64,000 nt of DNA from Ascaris suum. Lineage: Eukaryota > Nematoda > Chromadorea > Rhabditida > Ascarididae. A program made the translations under genes and the position numbers. The notes below the pieces were generated by a model that had not been told where the DNA came from, ran no database searches, and worked only from the letters and a program-made list of their open reading frames with translations. Below are positions 13,101 through 27,559 of this stretch, one piece after another; position 1 is the first letter of the stretch; each line of letters starts with the position of its first letter. The stretch lies in assembly GCA_013433145.1 (NCBI GenBank), contig CM024169.1, forward strand, positions 8,626,817 to 8,690,816, written 5' to 3'.

Positions 13101-16100
13101 CTTTTTATTCAACTTCACCAAAAACAGATTAAACGAATGGGCAAACAACTAAGAGATCACGGAAACCAGTTCGAATTAAATCACTCACTTTCAATTTAAC
13201 TGCCAAAATCCGAAAGTGCTCAACTGATCGCAACTGTGCCAAGCTGATGGAAAAAAATTAAGACAGTTGTACTAAACGTTTTCGCAAAGAAGCATAAGAT
13301 GTCAACTTCCCCTCTTTCCTAACGAATCACCTCGTGGAGATCACTCGCAAATTTCAAGCCTCCGTGAAATGAGTCTGATATTAAACAATGAAGAAGACCA
13401 TCACAACACTCAGTGATGTTATGTGTGTTTCTTCTCTTCACAGTTACTGAGATTTTCATGTTGAGAAATGAACGAATATGTGGCCAGAAAACGGAACTTA
13501 ACAGAACAACCTTCGGTTTATCAACTGACAAGGTGGTTTGGGTAAGAGTGTGCGGTGTGCCTCAAGTGAAAGAATCACAAAGACGTCGTTTGCGATTTAC
13601 CTGACTGACAAAGATTGAAAAAGGCGTACCGAAGCGGAATTTCTAGGAGCGTTAGATTTCTGGAAAACAAATCCCACACTTCAAGCTAAATTCCGAGGAG
13701 AGTGAGACTGAATTCTCTGAAATCGGCGGGATTGGTCTGGAAGTGGGGATTATAAAGAAGAAATTTCACGCGCCTACGTTACCACTTTTCATGATACTAA
13801 GTAATAAATGAAAATAAATAAAGTGAGGTGGAAGATGAAAGAACTTAATATGAGGAGATGGTTTGGGCTTAACGGCAGCACGACTACGAATAACAAAGTT
13901 GACATCACCATATCACAGCTTTAGCTCATTACTATGCAACCTGATGCGAAAAACAGGTAAGCAGTGGTTTGGAATGAGACGCGGAGGGGAAGAGGTGCAA
14001 ACACCACTTCCCGCGCCATTAAGCTACAACTTCAGCAGATAATTTCATACAACCAAATACTAAAACACAGGCTTTTACGAGTCAAATCGCATCCAGAAAA
14101 TCTCAGGCCAAGTTATCCACAAAAAAGTGGAAAAAAAAGTTGCGAATAAGCCGACACATGCAGATGCCGGCACTATGACGCGTCTTGCGTCGCAACGCAA
14201 AAACGCCAAAAAATCTATTGAAGTGCTCACCTTACAGTGGTATCACTGCTGCCACTAATAATAACATGATCATCGTATTGCAGACAAAGAACCGATCCAG
14301 TATGTCCTCGCAATGTTTGTGCGCATTGAAGGTTGTCTCGCCGCCATACTTTTATGGTATTATCGCGCAATCCCGAAACTATTTTCTCATCATCATACTG
14401 TAAGCAATAAACACCTGAAATTCAACACAAGCTGAATAAGAGCTTTGGAATGACGTTCACATACCCCTCTGTCTTAAAAGAAAACACTAAAAGTTGGAAC
14501 TTGAATGACTAAAGGAGATTAGACGCATGAACAGATTTCATCGACTCCTTCCAAAATCCATGGGATACCTTTACTCTGCTCGGAGTGACAATTGATCCTA
14601 CTGAGCACATGATTGCCGAGCTGCCAATTCGCCTCGAGCGCTTCGATATCCTTCTCCATGATCGGATATAGATCCCTATAGAACGTGTGCTGCACTTCGA
14701 TCGATTCCAAAGAGCCTCTGAAATAAAATAAATAATGGCGAAAAACAGTGGTCCTATTCCTTTCCCTTCTCTAACGTCCGCCTGTGTAAAGCTGCCCTGT
14801 TGCTCCTCCTTATCCATAAATTATCAACGTAAAACTATGTTAAAGTGTAACTCATAGATGCAAGTGTGAAGAGCTACACATTATTCGACAGTATAGGTGG
14901 AAAGTTGTGCACTTCGCACAGTTTTATCGAGACATAAAAGGTGAAATAAAGTACAGATAAAGCTCGACTTTATCGCGCTGAAATCTATTCAACTTCCTTA
15001 ATCAATCATACCCCTCATCGCTTGATGATTCCTACAAACTTCGGAGTACAAACTGACTAGTCGTTGCATAGCGTGTGGGAAGAAATATTCACCGTTGCAA
15101 TCAAACACAGTAGCTGTCCAATAATTGCTTTAAAAAACATTTCACTTGTAATCCTTAAGGAAGAATAAATGAAAGGAAATCACCTCAACTTTTCGGATGC
15201 TTCATCATCCCATCCCTTCTCACGATATATAAGTGAATGCGCACACTCCTTGCTAATAAAAATGAATCGCATCCTGAAAGACGCACCACTTTAAGAAGCG
15301 CTACAAATAGAACAGCTGGCATTCTTTTCTTTACATCCACCTAATCTTCAACCGACTAGATAAATTTAACTTTTTGCATACAGACGATGTAGACTACATA
15401 GATGTAAGACTATGTGCTGCACAACTCACACAAATAATGGGGTGTACACCGAAGAGACGGCGCTTTTTTGCAGACTAACAATAAAAATTTATAGAATCCA
15501 GACATCATCTGAAAAAGTGAGAGGGAAAAATGTTCACTCACAAATGAATGCAAAGACGAGAGCGGAAGATGTACTCGTCTTTATTCCCTCGTGGAGTTCC
15601 AGAGGTGTCTCTCTTCAAATGGAAATTCCCCTCCACCTCCCTCAGTGATTTGCCCATCGCCTTGCGTCCGATTATACGTTTATTGGTCATACATTGCTCT
15701 CTCAGAGTTTTTTTGATTTGGTTAGTTCACATCAGCTTAATTTCATGAAGCTTCTTCATAAAATTTTCTCAAAAATGTTACTGCTCCCTAGAAAGCCGGC
15801 TGCATATTTATTTATGCCACTTAGGCACAGCAAATGCATGTTTCTTATATCTGTATTACTGAATCCGCAGAATAAATTTTGCAAAAACGGATGCAGAATG
15901 TGAACAAAAAAAACGGAATAACGTGAATATTTTCTCGTATGTTTGCAGAAAAACTTCGGCCGAAATTTCCGACGCTCCAAATATTGGAAAGAAACGACGA
16001 ATGAAATTCTGCTTAAAGGCTCGTCAAGAATGTAGAATAGGCAAAATTTGTCGCATCCTTTGAAATTACACTTCATACTCGGAGACTTTTGAAACAATTC

Positions 16101-19100
16101 CGCATGACAAAAAATATGTCGCAAGAATTCGATAAGAAATAAAATGAAGGAGAATAGATGCCAGAAGGGCTCCCATAACGTGCGCTTTTACAATTCTGCA
16201 TACCTGAGCAACCGCTTTCACCGAATCCCGCAAATAACAAAATATGAGCAATAAACAGCCCCATCACTCCAACAGATCTTCGCCAAACGACGTGTGTTAT
16301 GCCCTTCTGCGAATCTTTCCCGGAAAAGCGCATCACATCCACATCTCTCTGCGCACATGAGCACAGTCTGCTTGTCATTCCGATATTTTCAACTCGAGAA
16401 TCACTGAAGTTGACGTCATGGGATTTTATGGGCATATGATACGCCATATGCCGTCCCCCATATCGTCAGACAGTCACCTATCAACTTCATAGGAAGTCAG
16501 AGATATATGAAGACGGAAAAAAATTTACGCGCATTTCACACCAATCCGCTTCCATTTTATGCAAATCACTCTTCCATACTTCCTGATTAGCTTAAGTGAA
16601 GCTAAGTGAAACAAGAAGATATTATTTCTCATATTCATCGTTCGTTGGCTGCTGCTGAAGCCATTTGATCAAATGAAGGGAATGCAAACGCACATATCGT
16701 AGCCGCATTCTTCTCCACTTGCTTGTGACTCAATCGGTGCAAAATAAAAACGTGATCGGCCGTGAATGCATGCGAATTTTGAGACACTTTTGAATGGCAA
16801 AGATTCCTCTCGAAGTAGATAAGTCGATTATAAAGCAGCTTAGCGTGTGAGGAATTTTGTGGCAAAATTCACGTTTGCCGAGTGGGATGGAACTTGTCAT
16901 AGACGCACAGACATATGCAAACACGCAGACATTACGTCACCATAACGGACCAACACGTGCTTCTGCATCTCATTCCATCATGCTAACGGATGTCGAAATG
17001 ATAAATGCCTCAGATGCCTCTTTGCTAAAGAAGCCAACCTGACGCACAAACAATCAACCAAAAAGTTCGCTTTCTGCCCACCTGTGACCAGCCATAAAAG
17101 AAAACTGACGGCAAATTTTGCAATACCCTAACTCAATGTTAATTATCACATCTATTAGATGAGAACAGGGGATGCAAATGAACGCTGAAGTCTTTCTTTG
17201 CTTATCGACAAAAAGCATCAGATTTCATCCCCACAACTTCATTACATTCCTAATAATACTACAGTACAGACAAATATAATAAACACAAGCACACCGCCGC
17301 CATGGCACATTCTGCGCTAATTTATGAAAATGACGGAGCTGAAGTGTTCCGAAATAGAACAATAAAAATGTGGAAATTTATACGATTCTTCTCTATACTC
17401 CTCTATATTAGGCATTTATCCGAAAGCCCTTTGCAACAATATCCAGATGAATAAAATTCAACGAATAGCTAAATAAACCATCAAAAAAAAAAAAAAAAAA
17501 TCCATCGCGGTCATCAAAGAAAAACAACCACATAGCGTCGTACTTGCTCGATGAAGGCGGCAATGAAAATTTCGAATAATCCAACTATAAGATGCTTAAA
17601 TAAGCGATATGTCTGTGAATATAAGGTAAACGTTTTAAGCGAGGGGAAACGAATAATTCTATACGGTCCAAGAAAACATTTAAAAATAATCGCCTGTATT
17701 TTAAACGTCTTTCCTATGTAATCCTCCTTTCTCTTGGCTTTCCTTTCATTCAGATGGACATTTGAATTGCCTATGATTTGCTTCCAGCAATCTGGAACTC
17801 TATGGCAAGATAATCTCCTCCATATATCATAATCACGCCCAGTCAGACCCATTACCTAAAAATGGGACAGCGATGGATGGACAAAAATGGAGAGGTGCGA
17901 CAGAAAATACAGAAACCTTTCTCAGAAATGGCACAGAAAGTGTATGAACATATGAAGAGCGATAATAAGCTCTTTCAATTCTATCAACGTTTTATGAGTG
18001 CACAAAAGCCCATTCTTTGTGCAAGCATGAGTGAAACGTTAAGGGATTTTAGTCTTCCTGAATTTTTTGGAGGGCTGATTTTGTTCTAATGAAATGTGAT
18101 CGAAGTGATATGAAGCAAGAGCTTTTATTTCAAGCTAAGACGGAGATAGATAAAACTGATTAGCTCAGAAAGTAGCACCTTTCCTATAAATTACTATATT
18201 TAATGAAATTACCTCAATATTAGGTTACAACCTACCAGGCTCGTTTTTCAGCGATCCCTCTCCACACGGGGTCGGTGCGGACCTTCCGTTCGATTAACTT
18301 CCTCCATAGCATCCTGTGTGCGACCACTCTTCGCCACGATCGACTTACCCTTTCGCAACAACGAAGCCATCGTGCCTCTACTTGAGAGAGAATTATCTCA
18401 GCCACATTCACTGCAATGAGCGTTTGTCAACAGGTTGCAAGCCAAACACCGCAAAAATATACCGGTGATGTGTTCGCATGGATTCCTAGTCGGCTTTACT
18501 GCTGGAAGGAAGATCAAGAACGCAAAATGCGAATAGGCAAGATAAGAGGTGATCCATTGGCCGTCTGTATCACAATGAAAAAATGGAAAAATTGTCACCT
18601 CCTTATAACGACTATTCATGTGTAGAAATATGCTTAAATTATTGGAAATACGCTTAAAACAGTAGAAATAAAACGCGCCTAAACTGTTGGAATCCCACAG
18701 CAACTTCAATTAGGGTTTTATTCTGTACTCTTCTCCTGTTCATGAGTGTTAATAAACGAATCAATCACCGAATACCTAGCTGCCAAAGATTGATATTACA
18801 ATTATTTTACTTAAATAGGAACATCGGCAAACAAGTACGAAATGAAAACTTGAATCCGGAAAAGAGAGTTATGAACGAGGGATTTAATGAATTTCATAAA
18901 GGAAAAAGGAGTTATAGGACTTACTCGGTAAGAGTGTTATGAAATCCCTCTGTAAGATCGGTTTTAAAAAGGCGTCGATTTGGCCATGTTGGGCATGACA
19001 CATCCGCCCGATAAGTGTCTTCACAAAATCCACCTGTTCTTGATCGCTCCATGACGCAAATTTCTGCAAACAATTATCATAGCCACCTAAACTGAAACAT

Positions 19101-22100
19101 CTGCTCAACTGAGGTAAACTCTCAAACAGAATATCGAGAGCTTTATTTAACTAAACATCTGCGCAATTAATGTGAACTCTCAAATAGAAGTCCCTGGGCT
19201 AAATACTTGTGCTGGGACGAACGGGTCTGAACAATATCACAGAAACACGTGTGATACTTTCCAGTTTTTCAGCGCCGTTATTTCTAGCAAAAAAATACCT
19301 TCACGGCAATGAAATCCCTAACACAAAAAGACCTTTTACAATTTCCTGATGAAAGAGTTGTAAAAATGAGATATGTTTTAGCAACAATAACCACAGAAAA
19401 AAGCAGATCAAATTTTAACGAACTATGCTCTTCATAGTGGAATAACGATTCTTGTTATCCTAGCATGGTTTATTTCAGTGGAGTACAAGATAGGGTTTTT
19501 TGTTGCGGATGGAGGAAGCGACACGACTGCACAACAGGGCTTAGAAAAATCTTTGCCAGTCGCACATTAATCAGATGAAATCAAAAATGCAGCGGAAATG
19601 ACATCATTTGCAATCATTGCATTTTATCTAATCACTTTCGTAATTCACCTCATAAAGCAAAAACATCTCTTGCGGCAATCGCTTTTCGCATGCGAACCTC
19701 ATTCTTGTCAACAAATAATTCTATTTTGTGGAGGCGATTGCAGATTACAATAACTACTCAACATTCTCAACATAAAACACAACTGATCTCAACCCGAAAA
19801 TTTCCGTTTCAAATTCGTTTGCAACAGACGCGCTATCACTAAATGCAACAATGGTTTCCCATCTGCTCGCAGCTTTGCGAACGCATATATTTGAAAAGAA
19901 TCTTGTGCAAGAGTGATGGAGGGGGGGGGGGGGGGTGGGAATGAGTTGCTCCAAATTTCCAAGTGGACCTATATTCAAGAGGTAGTTCATAAGGCGGGAA
20001 TACGGTACACAGATATCGAAAGAGAAGATAATCACGGTCACTGAACCAAGCTGCGATAAATGGTTTTTCACTAATGTACCAAACCGCAAATTCGAAATCA
20101 CAGCAACCCTCTGAAACATGCAGAAAATTGAAAAGTAGCCGCTATCGTTTGAAAGTGCTCTGCTATCCAGAGACTTGTGAACTTTTGCAGGCGATGTTCG
20201 CTGGTGTATTGTGAAAGAACTACGCATACCTTAAATAACTTGATGTGTCAACAATGATTTTTGCGTCTAATGAACACGCAGTCACACGAAAGATTCGATC
20301 AATATCATACACACAGCTGTCACAAACAAAACCGACTGGCACTAAGCACAATAATGCCCAAATAAAATATCACTAGTGACGGCTATAGTACAACACCGTT
20401 TGTATATCCGTATGCCAAAATTCACTTTCACGTCTGGGTGTTTGCACACATGTCCGGTCTAGAAAAGTGAAGCTACAAGATAAACGACTAGCCACCGCAC
20501 AGCAAGGACATTTTCGTTGAATCCGAAACGTATTTCTCCCATATGTGAATGTGCATGCTGTAAGTTGGCTAAAAAGCATCGAGTATCTATGATCTACCTA
20601 AGAGGAAAATAAATGAAGAATTCGATTGAAAATCTTCTCCCCTCCCCTGGGCCCACCAGCTGTTGAATCATTGTGTGAAATTATTTCGCAATTTATTATT
20701 TAAAAAATTAGCTCTAGCTTTCAGAACTTCAGCACAACACGTATCCATAAACACGGCCGAACATTGACTAACTTCCGGCCTAATGCTACAAGTGATTTTT
20801 TGTCATTATTTTCAAATAAGCATTTGTTCCTCAACATTGGGAGGAACTAATCTATCAAGCCGCTCACCTTCCCTCTAATTTAGGCTCGAGTGCACTAGAT
20901 GGGCGAGGACTTTTCTTGCGTATGACCAAACAAGGATTGTTAAAAACTAGCAACCGCCAACGAATGGCACACGGTTGAGTATTTGAGGCAGAACTCAGCA
21001 TGCCTATTGCTGGATTCGAGCTAAAATTGCTTAAAGATTTGAGTTAGATAAGCATATTTCCAGTAAATGGAACAGTTATAAAATACGAGGTGTGCCATCA
21101 TGGTTGCTGCCCACACTAAGAGAGTACATGGAAGTTTATGACCACTTTCCTCGTGCCGGATTTAAACTTTCCCTTTGAGGGTACAAAAAGCACTGCACTG
21201 AAACACATGCAACCGACAAATGCCACGTCCTTTACTGCCACACTTCATGTCCTTAATTTAATCGTTGACCAACATCACTCTTCAAACCATCAACAAAATC
21301 GAATGATGATGCCACTGCCCATCCTTCCACCTGCATTCTTCTAGCATCTCAAAGTTCATTTGATTTTTGATTCAATAGAGGTTTACACCGAGAATTCGTA
21401 AAGCATGCAGCTATGAGCTGGTCCAGTTCTCAACAGAGGTCTTATAATTTTGTGCCTGGACCTTCTGGCCATCTTTCGCTTGCAATCGAGATGAATGTAT
21501 CACTAGCTGATGAACAATTTTCGACTAGCAGCTCATGCAAGAAAGTGAAGCAACAGACATCCATCAGAAACCTGTTCAAATCGGGAAGAAGGTGCTTACG
21601 GATTGCTTGCATATTCCTGAGAAAGCTTTGAAAGTCTAACATTCTTTCAGAAGCATGCCAATTTTCACTTTAGCTACCCGACGCCAAGTATGTGCCACGA
21701 GCACTTCTCGAATACACGAAAAGCTAACAAATTAACTAGCACTACAGGAAACAGGAAGCGAGAACGTCAATCAGAAATGAGGAAATCTAACAGCTGCATT
21801 TCTCACCTAAAATTTTCTCTGCAAGTCGTTTCCGCTCCACTTGTAGAAGAGGAACATTTCCTGCGAATAGCAAGGCGACCTTCATAGAAAAACTTCCAAG
21901 GTGTAGTTTGGAGCAGCAGTACATTGGACACGATTCGAAAACAACATTTTCAAGAAGCGGATTTCGGCTCTGCACTATACCTTAGAAGGTCCTGTAGCCT
22001 CAACTGCACTGAACCTATCAGCTGTCCAGAATGAAAGCTCAGTCATTACGTGTTGTGGTGAACGATCGCGCTGCAACTCAATTTTGCATAGATCGACTTC

Positions 22101-22178
22101 GGTGATATCTATTCTTCTCTGCTCCATAATATCTTGCTTTTCATTTCTGTAGTTGCGTAATTCAAACCCGTTAGCCAT
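7103..22178 (-). CDS. lin-23: LIN-23 / beta-TrCP F-box WD40 protein (SCF substrate receptor), 13 exons
   Basis: Substrate receptor of an SCF (Skp1-Cullin-F-box) ubiquitin ligase that binds DSGxxS-type phosphodegrons. Exons, in order on the minus strand: 22178-21981, 19063-18925, 18410-18236, 15273-15184, 14717-14569, 14414-14231, 13013-12915, 11623-11473, 10607-10489, 10282-10172, 9644-9566, 8457-8220, 7314-7103. All junctions keep phase, giving about 647 aa; the C. elegans protein is about 665 aa. Residues about 67-112 are the beta-TrCP dimerisation (D) domain ([21 protein letters not shown]). About 113-170 is the F-box, divergent up to [14 protein letters not shown]. About 250-535 are seven WD40 repeats ([57 protein letters not shown]). 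Residues that bind the degron in human beta-TrCP appear kept (Tyr in GVYCLQY, Arg in GLRD, Asn in AAVNVV, Arg in HKRG, LVRCIRF and GRVFRL, Tyr in GAYDG). A Ser-rich tail ends at TAA 7105-7103. The start is the first ATG of exon 1; the 5' UTR was not resolved. Confidence 0.93.
17440..17503 (+). other. Retrocopy-like 3' end: AATAAA plus an 18-nt A run
   Basis: Inside intron 3 of lin-23, in the opposite orientation to the gene, an AATAAA at 17472-17477 lies about 5 nt before an uninterrupted run of 18 A (17483-17500). Another AATAAA-like word lies just upstream. This is what a reverse-transcribed mRNA or SINE leaves at its 3' end. I could not identify the parent sequence to the left or a convincing target-site duplication. 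Confidence 0.35.
17514..17852 (-). other. Unrecognised open frame of 113 codons inside lin-23 intron 3
   Basis: An uninterrupted minus-strand frame preceded by an acceptor-like ttttag. Its first half reads like coding sequence ([20 protein letters not shown], then a Lys/Arg-rich stretch). The second half is hydrophobic and AT-rich, more like noncoding DNA. No continuation across a donor/acceptor pair was found, and lin-23 exon 3 joins exon 4 in phase without it. It could be a degraded exon of a captured gene or a chance frame. No family recognised. Confidence 0.2.
19921..19935. repeat. Poly(G) tract
   Basis: Fifteen consecutive G on the plus strand in intron 1 of lin-23. Simple homopolymer and a possible assembly weak spot. 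Confidence 0.9.
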
Positions 22179-23689
22179 GGTGCGTGTTCACTCAGTGATA
22201 ATTGGTGGTTTTTACCCGATGTGTGCTCAGTTACCCAATTATTTGAGTGAACTTCGCTTCGATTCGCGTCGTCTCTTCTCTACAATCTGGCAGCAGTACA
22301 ACATTATAGAATCCAGAATGATGAAATAAACAACTGACAAATAATGGTACTCCATAGATCAAATTGACACAACGCTGACTAAAATAACCGTCCACCCCTC
22401 CAAAGAACCCTCTTACATCCACAACACTAGTAAGCAGAACGAAGGCTTTTTGCAGAAACTAAGGCTTCCTTTATGAATGATCCCCTCTTTTGTTATAAGA
22501 CAATATCAGCGAATGCTCAGCCTCAATTACCGCGCTAATCATTACATCTTTAAACTTCTTCCCAGATTCTTCCAATCACTGATCAAAGTCTCAATTGGAA
22601 GAATTAAAGACATATGTGGGCACAAGCAGACATTACGGTGACGTGAGGTGTATTGCAAAAAATTTGCAATGGACCTTATGTGAAGAGTAACGCAAAATAA
22701 ACGCAGCTTCTGCAACCTCAACTTTGCATCTAGTTCAGCAGTCAAAATTCCGTTTACCTCAAGCAAAGCGTGTCCTCAGGCCATGATTTTCCTGCTATGA
22801 TCGAAAAAATAACAAAGCTTCACAGCGTGATCTATTTTCATTAAACATCCTATTTTTATGAATATAACGATTATCAGTGGGGGACGGACTGCCAACGCAT
22901 TCTTTTAAATATGTCGATAAACGAGCAAATAGCCAACCTCAAGCGCGACGTTGCGACTTGCCAAATACTCTTCACTCAGTGCGCTTCTTCTCTCCACTAA
23001 CGACAGATCGGCCATCATATCCGTCGTCGACGCACCCTACAACGAAATCATTAAACTAGTAATGAGATGAGCCATTCCTTTTCTTCAATTCCTTAATAGC
23101 TTTTAGAATACAATACGTCTTTTAATCAACTTGAATTCAAATACGCCGTCTTAATTTCGCTCAGATGGCAAAGCCACTATTTCATCAACAGAAATATCTG
23201 TGCCTCTTATTAGGTGTATCAACGCTCTGATTTGAGTTCAAACAAAGGGACCATAAAGTGTAAACATGGGCTGGGCAGGCAGCAATGTGGAGAATTTTCA
23301 TCAAACACGTTTTTTCGAATTCAACAGAAAGACAGGCAAATGCCCCTTGTGCCACCTGCATCATCATTTTCATTTGAAAGGGAATTCAAAAAGGTTCTCC
23401 CACTTCAAAGTGATCAATTTCTAAGTAACTCCAGCTCTTAACAAAAGAATGGAATAAAACAAAGTAAAAGCGTGAGTGACATACTGCCCAAGTTGCTAGA
23501 CTTTGGGAAATAAAAGCTGTTGGTGCCTAGAGGCGGTGATCGTCAAAACAGAACTCTAACCCCTTCCATCCCCTCTTGAACAGTGAATACACCTTGTATA
23601 TGGACGCGGAGATTGGATAGTACCCAAGACATGAAAGCGAATCAATGTTGCCAATTGCAATCTTCGATGTGCAACAGCACCGTATCCTC

Positions 23690-24090
23690 ATCTTGTAGTT
23701 TTTTAAGCAATAAGCAATACCCCCAGCTACCCTCGTTATCGCTACTACTGCCACTTATTAGCTATTATTGCAAACGCATAGCACTACTACGCACTGATTA
23801 TTAACAGTGCTAGTTAGTCATACTGCTTATTACATCTATTACCATCACTCTTTCAGTACCATCCGACTATTTCTTCTTAATCTACAAGAAATACCACTAA
23901 ATGAGAGCGACAGTAGTCCTAGGCATAGAAAGAAGAAACTGTGAGCGGTGCTGGATGTAGCACTGTAAAGCACTGCTATTAAAAGTGCGCAGCATTGCCA
24001 GCGATACTGGCAATAGAAGGAAGCAGTAATGTGGGTGCTAACAATCGTAATGGGGCAGCACATATTACTAATAGCGATTACTAGTAAAAG
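23690..24090. repeat. Degenerate ACT/GCTATT low-complexity region
   Basis: The left part is dense in words such as ctactactgcc, agctattattgc and cactactacgcac. The right part, from about 23.94 kb, has the complementary flavour (gcactgctatt, agcagtaatg, ttactaatagcg). The arrangement suggests an old trinucleotide-derived region, possibly a decayed foldback. Confidence 0.4.
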
Positions 24091-27000
24091 TAAGACAATC
24101 TACAGCAATTTTAAAACCTTCACGGTATTTGCTGCATACGTCGACGCGCATCAAAATGAAGTGAATGCGCCCACTGAGCAACAATCGGCATGGACACTAG
24201 GTATTCACATACAACCGTTTAGCCACTAACAAAAGCACAGATCGCATCTCAGTGCATCGTTTTGCACTGTTAGCACCTGTTCGCTGCACCGACTACACGT
24301 CCTTTTCGTGTGTCTCGTTCAACGCAACGCATCGTCTTACGAGTCCAATGATTTCTCTACCTCTGTACAAAACCAAACTAAACTATACTGTGCCATACTG
24401 CAGTGTACCATACCAGACTATGTTATAATATCGTATGTTATGGAACAGTACAGTGCAGCTTAAAACCCGACATAATAGAACAGTTTATGAGTTCGCACGA
24501 TAAGGATTTAATAGTTGATTAAAGATAAGAAACCGAAAACTGTTTTTAAACAACTTAATTTCATAAAATTTCGGTAGCTTCAAAACGATTTTTCAGTTTG
24601 TCATTTGGCGAATTGTGGTGCGTTTATTATGCGCCACATTTCCGCATTCTTATATTGCTTTTCAACGCTGATAATATCAAAATCGGGTGATGGGACAGGA
24701 ATGAAAATGAACACCCACAATACATCAGATGTACCGGCTTATGCGGAAGATCATATGCTTTCATTCATGCAACCTCCAAGTATTAGGTTATCGCCTTTAG
24801 TTATTTATAGCCCTTAGCTCACATTGGCACATCAGATGAATGTGCCATTTCAACGACGGAACGCCGCAAATATGTCCAAACCTTCAGATTCTCCTGTTCT
24901 TTTTTTATAATGCTGCCATACACATATATCTCCATTCCAACTAAAGAAACGCATGTTGCGCCGTCAACCTCAGTGCTCAAACGTTTGCTAAATTGCCTTA
25001 TGCTCTGTTGTTTCTAAAGAACTGTCTCATGTACCGGTTCGCTGATGAGATAAAGCAAAAAGGAATTAGATGGAACGGGGATGACGGTCACGAACATCGT
25101 ACCTAGTGCAATGGCGAATTGTAAGTATGGGGATATATAAGACGACGTCTAGCAAAGTATAAATCGAGATTGCTGTGTTCTCCGGTTTCAGCGTCGTGAA
25201 TGCAAAACAACAGAAATCAAACTAAGGCATCCAAAGTGAGATCATACTCTAACCTTACTCAATCATGGGCATGCAGATGTTTGCTTTCGAAAACTCTGGT
25301 CGTTCAAGCCGAGGATTAAACTATTCATCATACTGCCCTAGTTTCTAAAACTGCTGCGTCCACTTGAAGCTATGAACCACCTGATCCGCCTACCTCTCTT
25401 CACAACGCAATCATTTGCTAAACACAAGCAATACAATCAGCATCACAGCTGGACCGACTTCTTCCCATCGCTACCCTGCAGTCAACAAAATGAAACCAAA
25501 GATCTTAGATGCCCAAAATAAATATTCATGATTTCTCGTTGAAGCCGGCCGTTCGCCAGAACGCGAAAGCCATTCTTTTTCGCATCTTGATAACAAGTCC
25601 AACCTTCTTCTGGAAATTCAACGTGTTTCTTCATTTCAAGAGAAAAATTTGTAAAGATGAGACAATATTGCAGTCGTATTTTTCACATCTCCCCGTGATG
25701 GCTTCCGCCCTTGATGAGATCTCTCAACGTTTCAACGACTCTTGATGCTATCAAATCGCGCAATGAATAAAGGAATCTTCCTCGAAATATTGGTTCCCGA
25801 GCAAATCTTAAAATCTGAAGTGAGATCACTCATTCACTTCTGAAGCTAAATTAGCAAAACAGAGAACAAAGAACTGTGCGAACACTTTAAAAGTTTCATT
25901 TTCATTGTTGTGAAGAAACTGAATATCAAATTTGAGGGATGCACGGCTGGTTAACTAATCTAATGGGCAAATAACGGTGCTTAACTCGTAAAAGATCTTA
26001 GCACTACAAACGCTTTGCTAAGGCGCTAAAGAGGAACGCTAACTTTGTTTGATTTGTAGACAACAAACATATAATTACTACACTCATCGCATTCATAAAC
26101 AACACAGATCAGATGTAACACTATCAAAATTGAAGAAAGAAGGTAGTGAATTTGGCACAATATGCGCTTCCGCATTCTAATCGATCAAGCCAGTCGCTCG
26201 CCAAAAAAATCAAAAAGTACAAAACCCCTTTAAAATATTCTCCTTTTAGGCCAAAATATGTTCAAATTCAAAGCAAAAGAGCTCTGGGAGGCCTTAGACT
26301 GACTGCCGAAATGAGATGAACCACAAATTTCATGGAGGCTTTCGATCTCGGCAAGTTAAAACTACAAACGTTAGCAAAACTGCAATATTTTTTAACTGTT
26401 AGGCTCTACTACAAAAACATCCTCATAACTCAGGATAAAACCTACTGCGTCAAAAGTATAAACTGTATGTGGTCGGATTATCATTTAGGACAGTAACAGG
26501 TTGCGGAAAAAAGATGCTTGTCTGCAGATTTCAGGAAACGGCAATCATGAAAAGACACTCCTCCACAGTTCCCTTTGATGATCGATACGTTCTAGCCAAC
26601 AAGCATCGCTCGCAACCGAAAATTGGTCTAGTTCCATCTCCGTTTACGAGGACCAGTTCTGCTCTATGCACCTTTTTGAGTAAATGGTGGCGGTGGTATA
26701 TGGAGTAGGGGGAGGGTGGAGAGGATGAGGACATAAAGTACAGTAGTAGTAGTGGGAAATCCTACTCTGAAGACGGTTTCGGCTCATGTAAGGGTCCCAC
26801 TATAATACAGTTAGCCCGATTGGTGAAGTTCTAGCGATGGAGTAGAATTAGCGGAGTTATTATTTAGTAAATACACAAGCAAGGGAATCGCGAATTAAAA
26901 TGTGGATGACGACAGAATTTATTTTATGCATTAAATGCTTACATCCAGCAATATTTAAGAGATGAAGTGCGAACTATTTTGCAAACACTGAAGCAATTTT

Positions 27001-27427
27001 GCGAGTCAAAAATGACTTATCGACCCTCTTAGTGGACAGTGAATGTCAAGCACTTACAAGATTCTCGAATTCAGCTGCACATCGATCACCACGCCGCACC
27101 TCATCTAACGCAGCCGTCTCCTCGCTTTCCATTACGCCTTGTTCATGCACATTTAATTACACCGGCCCTGAAATGTAGGTAATGCATCACATTGCAGTTA
27201 AAAAAAAAGAAACGAGGTGACTGGAATGGAAGAGGAAAGATGGAGCCTAGTGCCCCAACTAAATTCGCGAGGACTTTTTCCAGGCACACCAGATGGTGGT
27301 ACCAAAGTCGGTGGACTGGTTTAGGGGCATGTGAGGGATAAAGGAGCGATTTTTCCTTGTATGTCGCAAAGGTCTTAAGGTATGGCGACAATCGTGAAGT
27401 ACCCCACTAAGAGAGGACAACTCCCTT

Positions 27428-27440
27428 CCCCCCCCCCCCC
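27428..27440. repeat. Poly(C) tract
   Basis: Thirteen consecutive C on the plus strand, followed by GCGATGGCGAGG. Confidence 0.85.
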
Positions 27441-27559
27441 GCGATGGCGAGGGCTACCTAACACTCCCTCTTCGCCTTTTCGACCTAGCACACGAATCAA
27501 CGTTCCTGCCAAGTAGATGCTGAGAAAAAACTGCTCGAAGTCTAGATTCCCGACCCATG

